Shown: in pieces, positions 30,519-34,829 of the stretch
Numbering within the stretch: the stretch's first letter is position 1
How the letters are laid out: each line of letters begins with the position of its first letter
DNA from: Moraxellaceae bacterium REDSEA-S32_B1
Lineage (GTDB): Bacteria > Pseudomonadota > Gammaproteobacteria > Pseudomonadales > Moraxellaceae
Assembly (NCBI GenBank): GCA_001626925.1
Contig: LUOR01000078.1
Coordinates: 1-34,829, forward strand
Length of the DNA stretch: 34,829 nucleotides
Reading direction: 5' to 3'
Program-made: the position numbers and the translations under genes
The notes under the pieces: model-generated
Seen by the model: the letters and a program-made list of their open reading frames with translations, nothing else
What the model was told of the DNA's origin: nothing
The model's database searches: none

Positions 30519-31238
30519 TTACTTGACCGTATTTAAGATCACTTCGAGTTCTTGTGCAGAGCGTCCACCAGAGATGCGCTGTCCATTTTCTAAGAACATT
30601 GTAGGCGTACCCGTCACATTTAGGCGAGTGGCAAGATCGATATTCTGTTTGACTGGATTATTACAGTTTTCAGATGCCGACGGTGCTTTTTGATGCAACA
30701 TATAGTCTTCCCAAGCTTCGTAGCGATTGTCAGAACACCATACTTTTTTGGCGATGGTTTCTGCGTTTGGGTGAAGTGCTTTGAGTGGCATCATAAAGGT
30801 GTAGATCGTGACGTTATTCACCGTTGTGAGCTCTTGCTCCAACCGTTGGCAATAAGGGCAGTCTGGATCGCTGAATATATAGAGTTTACGTTCGCCGTTG
30901 CCTTTGACATTTTTAATGGCATCTTCTAAAGGCAATTGGCTGATGTCGATTTGACTCAGCTCTTGCTGACGTTGTTCAGTGACGTTGGTTTTATTCTTAA
31001 AATCAACAAGATTGCCCACGAAGAAGTAACGGGCGTCTTCATTTGTATAGACCAAATTGCCTGCAACTTGCACTTCATAAATATCGTCTACTGGACTTTC
31101 ACCGACGACTTTGGCAGATAAATTTGGATAATTATTTTTTAAATTTTTAGCAAGTGTATCGACATCTGCAAAACTTGCATTACTAAGTGACAGCGCCAAT
31201 CCCGTCAATGCTATTGAAATATATTTTTGGATTTTCAT
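30519..31238 (-). CDS. dsbC: DsbC-like periplasmic disulfide isomerase
   Basis: DsbC is a thiol:disulfide interchange protein that reshuffles wrong disulfides in the periplasm. From ATG 31238 it has 239 residues (E. coli DsbC 236). A signal peptide with cleavage after ASFA (residue 24) precedes a small dimerisation domain. The thioredoxin fold follows, with the active site CPYC at 127-130 and the cis-proline loop TGTPTMF. Two further Cys (WCSDN and NCNNP) match the structural pair of DsbC. The frame extends 5 codons to 31253, but that ATG has poor SD spacing and puts charge-neutral residues before the KIQK segment. Confidence 0.9.
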   Translation of the reverse strand: MKIQKYISIALTGLALSLSNASFADVDTLAKNLKNNYPNLSAKVVGESPVDDIYEVQVAGNLVYTNEDARYFFVGNLVDFKNKTNVTEQRQQELSQIDISQLPLEDAIKNVKGNGERKLYIFSDPDCPYCQRLEQELTTVNNVTIYTFMMPLKALHPNAETIAKKVWCSDNRYEAWEDYMLHQKAPSASENCNNPVKQNIDLATRLNVTGTPTMFLENGQRISGGRSAQELEVILNTVK

Positions 31239-31417
31239 ATTGTGATAACTCATCCTATGTTTTAGACATCATGCAGAAACATTGTGCAATATACAAGTTT
31301 TGATATGTTGCCAAAGCCATGATTTTGATCGGAAAGGACAACAGTTAAAATTTGTTCCGTTTCATACATAGAACGATACGTTGATTTTACTGGCTATTTA
31401 TTCATCAGTACAACGCC

Positions 31418-31423
31418 TATAAT
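31418..31423 (+). promoter_or_regulatory. Possible -10 of the pirin gene
   Basis: A perfect TATAAT stands 27 nt before the pirin ATG. No convincing -35 is seen 16-18 nt upstream, so it may need an activator or be fortuitous. Confidence 0.3.
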
Positions 31424-31450
31424 GACTACATAACGAATTGGAGGTGAATC

Positions 31451-32341
31451 ATGAGAAAAGTGATCGCAAATATTAACAACAACCAAATGCATTGGGTCGG
31501 TGATGGTTTTCCAGTACGGAATCTATTTTCCTATGATCGTTTAGGTCAAGCGATTAGCCCGTTCTTGCTTTTGGATTATGCAGCACCTTATCCATTCCAA
31601 CCAACTACTGAGCAGCATGGCGTGGGTTCGCATCCGCACCGTGGTTTTGAAACAGTGACCATTGCCTATAGTGGCGAGGTTTCACACCGTGACTCAAGTG
31701 GCGGTGGTGGCACCATCAAAACTGGTGATGTGCAATGGATGACTGCGGCATCGGGTGTGGTGCATGAAGAGTTCCATTCAGCAGACTTTGCCAAAGAGGG
31801 CGGTCTATTTGAGATGGTACAGCTTTGGGTGAATTTGCCAGCTAAAGACAAAATGACCCCACCCAAATATCAAGGTATCAGTGCGGATGAGATTCCGAAT
31901 GTGACTTTAGATGATGAAGGTAGTAACTTGCGTGTGATTGCAGGCTCTTACCACGATCAAGCTGGGAATGACCAAAAAGGCGCTGCTTCGACCTACTCAC
32001 CTGTCAACATGTGGGATGGTATGCTGAAAGCAGGTACCACACATCGCTTCTTTGTCCCTGTGACACATAATGCGATGTTGGTCATCTTGGATGGTGAAGT
32101 GGTGGTCAATGGCGATCAAACGGTCAAAGCCAATAGTGTTGCGGTCTTGGCACGAGATGGTGAGGCAGACTTTGAACTGGTGGTCAATCAAGATGCAAAA
32201 TTCTTGATTCTCACAGGCGAACCATTGAATGAGCCTATCGAAGGTTATGGTCCATTCGTGATGAATACTCAAGCTGAAATCAAACAAGCTTTTGTAGATT
32301 TCCAAAGTGGTAAATTCGGTGAGATTCCATCTGAGGCGTAA
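31451..32341 (+). CDS. Pirin family protein (bicupin)
   Basis: This is a metal-binding double-cupin protein. Some bacterial pirins have quercetin 2,3-dioxygenase activity and others have regulatory roles, so the function here is open. The 296-residue protein has H61 and H63 (HPHRGFET), H105 and E107 (VVHEEFH), with the spacing of the His/His/His/Glu metal site of known pirins. The C-terminal cupin is present. The SD (GGAGG) starts 11 nt before the ATG. It is a single gene with its own terminator, divergent from the dsbC-like gene. Confidence 0.9.
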   Translation: MRKVIANINNNQMHWVGDGFPVRNLFSYDRLGQAISPFLLLDYAAPYPFQPTTEQHGVGSHPHRGFETVTIAYSGEVSHRDSSGGGGTIKTGDVQWMTAASGVVHEEFHSADFAKEGGLFEMVQLWVNLPAKDKMTPPKYQGISADEIPNVTLDDEGSNLRVIAGSYHDQAGNDQKGAASTYSPVNMWDGMLKAGTTHRFFVPVTHNAMLVILDGEVVVNGDQTVKANSVAVLARDGEADFELVVNQDAKFLILTGEPLNEPIEGYGPFVMNTQAEIKQAFVDFQSGKFGEIPSEA

Positions 32342-32369
32342 TGTCTGAGTTGGAAATCTAAAACACATG

Positions 32370-32399
32370 AAAAAACGAGGTCTAGTGCCTCGTTTTTTT
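32370..32399. terminator. Bidirectional terminator between pirin and lipoprotein genes
   Basis: A6-CGAGG (32370-32380) pairs with CCTCG-T7 (32388-32399) around a 7-nt loop. It lies between convergent genes and can serve both. Confidence 0.92.
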
Positions 32400-32451
32400 G
32401 TATCTATAATTTAAGCTAGTTCAGTTTAAACATCATTTTTCTATAAATTTG

Positions 32452-32784
32452 CTATTGATCTATCAGCACCCAGCTATCGCTTCCCTTTGTCACACGAAGG
32501 TTGGCAGTATTGCTTTGAGTTCCCAAGAATGGCATTTCGACGCTGACATTGACACGACAATTCAAATCTTTGCTGTTATCGACTTTATTACAATCCAATT
32601 TTTCAAATTGCGTGACTTTCATGATCTCGCCATCTTGTTGCATGATGCGTGTGGCAAGTTCATTGGTTTGTTTGATCTGTTCTTGATAGAGCGCATGCAA
32701 CTCTTCTTGGCTCGGCTCACGGCTACAGCCTGTTAAAACCAAGCTCGACATAAGGAAAATTGTGATCGGTAGCATGTATTTCAT
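32452..32784 (-). CDS. Small lipoprotein of unknown function
   Basis: I do not recognise a family. From ATG 32784 the product has 110 residues. A lipoprotein signal MKYMLPITIFLMSSLVLTGC ends in a lipobox with Cys20. Ser at +2 predicts sorting to the outer membrane. The mature part is polar, about 90 residues. It has a Gln/Glu-rich helix (EELHALYQEQIKQTNELATR) and two further Cys (DCNKVDNSKDLNCRV) that could form a disulfide. The frame is open 9 codons upstream (32811), but this start leaves the signal peptide in the normal position. It is divergent from the lipocalin gene. Confidence 0.75.
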   Translation of the reverse strand: MKYMLPITIFLMSSLVLTGCSREPSQEELHALYQEQIKQTNELATRIMQQDGEIMKVTQFEKLDCNKVDNSKDLNCRVNVSVEMPFLGTQSNTANLRVTKGSDSWVLIDQ

Positions 32785-33028
32785 TGTGATGTTTTCTCGA
32801 GTTTTTGTCATTTTGTGGCGTCAGTAAATACGAATGATTTGATTGTAGGGTGAGTTAGCAAATTTTTAAAGCCTGCTGAATCTTTTAAAGCATGACAATT
32901 GTTACATGAAAACATAAATTGTAAATTATTATTCGATAAAACAATGAGATTGGACAACAATACGACATGCCGTCATTTGCTTTAATGAATCTATATTTTT
33001 CACATTCATTTTTATTGGAGTAAACACA

Positions 33029-33619
33029 ATGCATAACAAAAAAGCATGGTTAACTTTTGCCACGATTACAGGTATGGCACTTTTTATGAGTTCAGCTTAT
33101 GCACAAGATAGCGCAACTGCCACACAAACCAATCCATCCGCTGAGCCTAAAGCGGTTGATGCGATTGACGTGCAAAAATATGCAGGCACGTGGTATGAGG
33201 TGGCACGATTGCCGATGTATTTTCAGCGCAACTGCGCCAGTGACGTGCAAGCCAAGTATAGTCTTAATGCTGATAAAACTATCAAAGTACGCAATCAATG
33301 CCTGAATAAAGAGGGTGATCTAGATGTATCGGAAGGCGTCGCCTATCCACAAAATGATGGTAACAGCCAATTGAAAGTCAGTTTCTTACCAAAAGGGTTA
33401 CGTTGGATGCCTTTTAGCAAGGGGGATTATTGGGTGCTTCGTGTTGATGAGGATTATCAAGTCGCCTTGGTGGGCGGACCGTCGCATCGCTATCTGTGGT
33501 TATTGTCACGGACACCTGATGTGGATGAAGCGGTGATTGAAGATTATCTAAATACTGCCATAGCACAAGGCTATGATTTATCCAAACTTATTCGGACGAA
33601 GCACAGCGTCGAGAAATAA
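33029..33619 (+). CDS. Lipocalin family protein (Blc-like), secreted to the periplasm
   Basis: This is a bacterial lipocalin, a beta-barrel that binds lipids or hydrophobic ligands. The 196-residue protein has the first lipocalin motif GTWYEVAR (53-60), KVSFLPKG, and the late motif ALVGGPSHRYLWLLSRTP. It is similar to E. coli Blc. Unlike Blc, it has no lipobox: the N-terminus ends MSSAYAQDS, a signal peptidase I site after residue 25. It is therefore predicted to be soluble in the periplasm. Two Cys (QRNCAS and RNQCLN) may form a disulfide. SD: GGAG before the ATG. Confidence 0.87.
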   Translation: MHNKKAWLTFATITGMALFMSSAYAQDSATATQTNPSAEPKAVDAIDVQKYAGTWYEVARLPMYFQRNCASDVQAKYSLNADKTIKVRNQCLNKEGDLDVSEGVAYPQNDGNSQLKVSFLPKGLRWMPFSKGDYWVLRVDEDYQVALVGGPSHRYLWLLSRTPDVDEAVIEDYLNTAIAQGYDLSKLIRTKHSVEK

Positions 33620-33659
33620 TTGATCTATGGATCAATGCTGATAAAAGCCTTTAGTAAAT

Positions 33660-33684
33660 AAAAACGCCTCAAAGTAGAGGCGTT
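33660..33684 (-). terminator. Terminator for the MFS exporter gene
   Basis: AACGCCTC (33663-33670) and GAGGCGTT (33677-33684) form an 8-bp stem. On the minus strand it is followed by five T (33664-33660). It lies 10 nt after the stop of the minus-strand MFS gene. In the plus direction the T-run is poor, though it may still stop lipocalin transcripts. Confidence 0.75.
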
Positions 33685-33693
33685 ATTATGAAT

Positions 33694-34829
33694 TTAATTA
33701 GAAGTGCAAGCTGATGCTTCAGTTGCAGTATCAGATTGACGGTGCATTTGCCAAAGCACTAATAACATCGCAATACCTGCCAAAACAGCACCTGTGATGG
33801 ATACCGTCACATAGCCAAGTCCAAGACTCAACACCGCACCACCTGCGGCTGCACCAACCGCATTACCCAAGTTAAATGCACCGATATTCACAGAAGATGC
33901 CAAGCCTTGTGCTTCGTGTGCCACTTCCATAACTCGCATTTGTAATGGAGGTACCACGGCAAAGGCCGATGCGCCCCAAATCACTAAGGCAATACCTGCA
34001 CCAATTGCAGTTTTTGCCAAGATCGGGAACAACAGCATCATTACAATCAACAGACTTAAGAAACCTAAGAGCGTTTTATCAATTGATTTATCTGCAAATT
34101 TACCGCCGAGATGATTACCAATCGAGAACCCAATGCCAATCATCACTAACATAAAGGTGATTAGCGTTGGACTGGCATGAGTGAAAGTTTGCAAACTTGG
34201 TGCAATGTAGGTATAGAGGGTAAACATTGCACTGGCACCAAGTACAGTGGTCGAAAGCGCAAGTAGCACCGCAGGACGAGTGAGAACCGCAAGTTCTTGT
34301 TTCACATTCGGCTTATTGCCTTTTTGCCCGTTTGGTAGCACCGCCCACAGGGCAAGCATGGTGACCACACCCAGCCCAGAAATTACTGCAAAAGCATTAC
34401 GCCAGCCCACATTTTGACTAAACCAAGTGGCAAGCGGCACACCACCAATATTGGCAATAGTCAGTCCCATAAACATCATGGCGACCGCACTGGCTTGTTT
34501 ATCTTTCGGTACAAGGCTAGCCGCCACCACCGAACCGATGCCGAAGAATGCACCATGATTCAAACTGGTAATGATCCGTGCGCCCATTAGGCTGACGTAG
34601 TTTGGCGCGAATGCCGCCAAGATATTGCCGATGGTGAAAATAGCCATTAACAAGATCAATGCCTTACGGCGTGGCGCAGATGATAATAGTAGCGTCATAA
34701 ATGGTGCACCAATCATCACACCCACAGCATAAGCGGTGATCAGCATACCCGCTTGTGGAATAGAAATATCCAAACCTGCGGCAATCTCAGGTAAGAAACC
34801 CATCGGTGAAAATTCAGTAGTCCCAATGG
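33694..34829 (-). CDS. YdhP/AraJ-type MFS transporter (5' end outside the window)
   Basis: This is a major facilitator superfamily inner-membrane transporter of the drug/sugar efflux type. The visible part resembles E. coli YdhP throughout (GMLITAYAVGVMIGAPFMTLLLS, SLNHGAFFGIGSVVAASLVPK, PPLQMRVM, SSVNIGAFNLGNAVGAAAGG). It has about 11 hydrophobic helices here. A Met at 34803 could be read as a start, but the frame continues upstream as IGTTEFSP to the window edge. That is the conserved end of TM1, so the gene is truncated by the window. Substrate unknown. The C-terminus is a short polar tail ending ASACTSN. Confidence 0.9.
   Translation of the reverse strand, partial: IGTTEFSPMGFLPEIAAGLDISIPQAGMLITAYAVGVMIGAPFMTLLLSSAPRRKALILLMAIFTIGNILAAFAPNYVSLMGARIITSLNHGAFFGIGSVVAASLVPKDKQASAVAMMFMGLTIANIGGVPLATWFSQNVGWRNAFAVISGLGVVTMLALWAVLPNGQKGNKPNVKQELAVLTRPAVLLALSTTVLGASAMFTLYTYIAPSLQTFTHASPTLITFMLVMIGIGFSIGNHLGGKFADKSIDKTLLGFLSLLIVMMLLFPILAKTAIGAGIALVIWGASAFAVVPPLQMRVMEVAHEAQGLASSVNIGAFNLGNAVGAAAGGAVLSLGLGYVTVSITGAVLAGIAMLLVLWQMHRQSDTATEASACTSN

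Noticed and set aside
1..34829. CRISPR array, insertion sequence, prophage, toxin-antitoxin or defence genes
   Set aside because: No regularly spaced repeats, transposase, integrase, phage or restriction motifs were seen; nearly all long frames are housekeeping genes or their shadows.

Overview
The window looks like chromosomal DNA of a gammaproteobacterium, most likely Acinetobacter. It has low-to-moderate G+C. The gene order tuf, tRNA-Trp, secE, nusG, rplKAJL, rpoBC is intact. The rifampicin-region residues of RpoB fall at D525, H535 and S540, the numbering I know from Acinetobacter baumannii. SSB has a long Asn/Gln/Gly-rich linker. The species cannot be fixed from the sequence alone.

Bases 1-13710 (plus strand) hold the core translation/transcription cluster: EF-Tu, tRNA-Trp, SecE, NusG, ribosomal proteins L11, L1, L10 and L7/L12, and the RNA polymerase beta and beta' subunits. 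The long gaps before rplJ and rpoB, and the shorter ones before rplK and rpoC, are rich in inverted repeats and probably carry leader or attenuator RNAs. Two stacked hairpin terminators separate rpoC from the convergent ilvD.

Bases 13837-22884 hold ilvD (minus), an intergenic stretch with two perfect palindromes, sstT (plus), uvrA (minus), an MscS-type channel (plus) and a YajR-type MFS transporter (plus). Bases 22940-30222 are rich in DNA repair genes: ssb and uvrC on plus, then a TesB-like thioesterase and pgsA, followed on the minus strand by recN, yqgE and yqgF/ruvX. The ssb-uvrC gap contains a terminator pointing along the minus strand, with a plausible promoter about 110 nt upstream of it, which makes a candidate unannotated small RNA.

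Bases 30519-34829 hold mostly envelope functions: a DsbC-like disulfide isomerase (minus), a pirin (plus), a small lipoprotein of unknown function (minus), a periplasmic lipocalin (plus), and a YdhP/AraJ-type MFS exporter (minus) that runs off the right edge.

Most of this is conserved housekeeping sequence. I found no CRISPR array, insertion sequence, prophage, toxin-antitoxin pair or defence island, and no clearly new multi-gene system. The observations most worth following up are the candidate small RNA after ssb, the palindromic block between ilvD and sstT, and the structured leaders in the ribosomal/RNA polymerase cluster.
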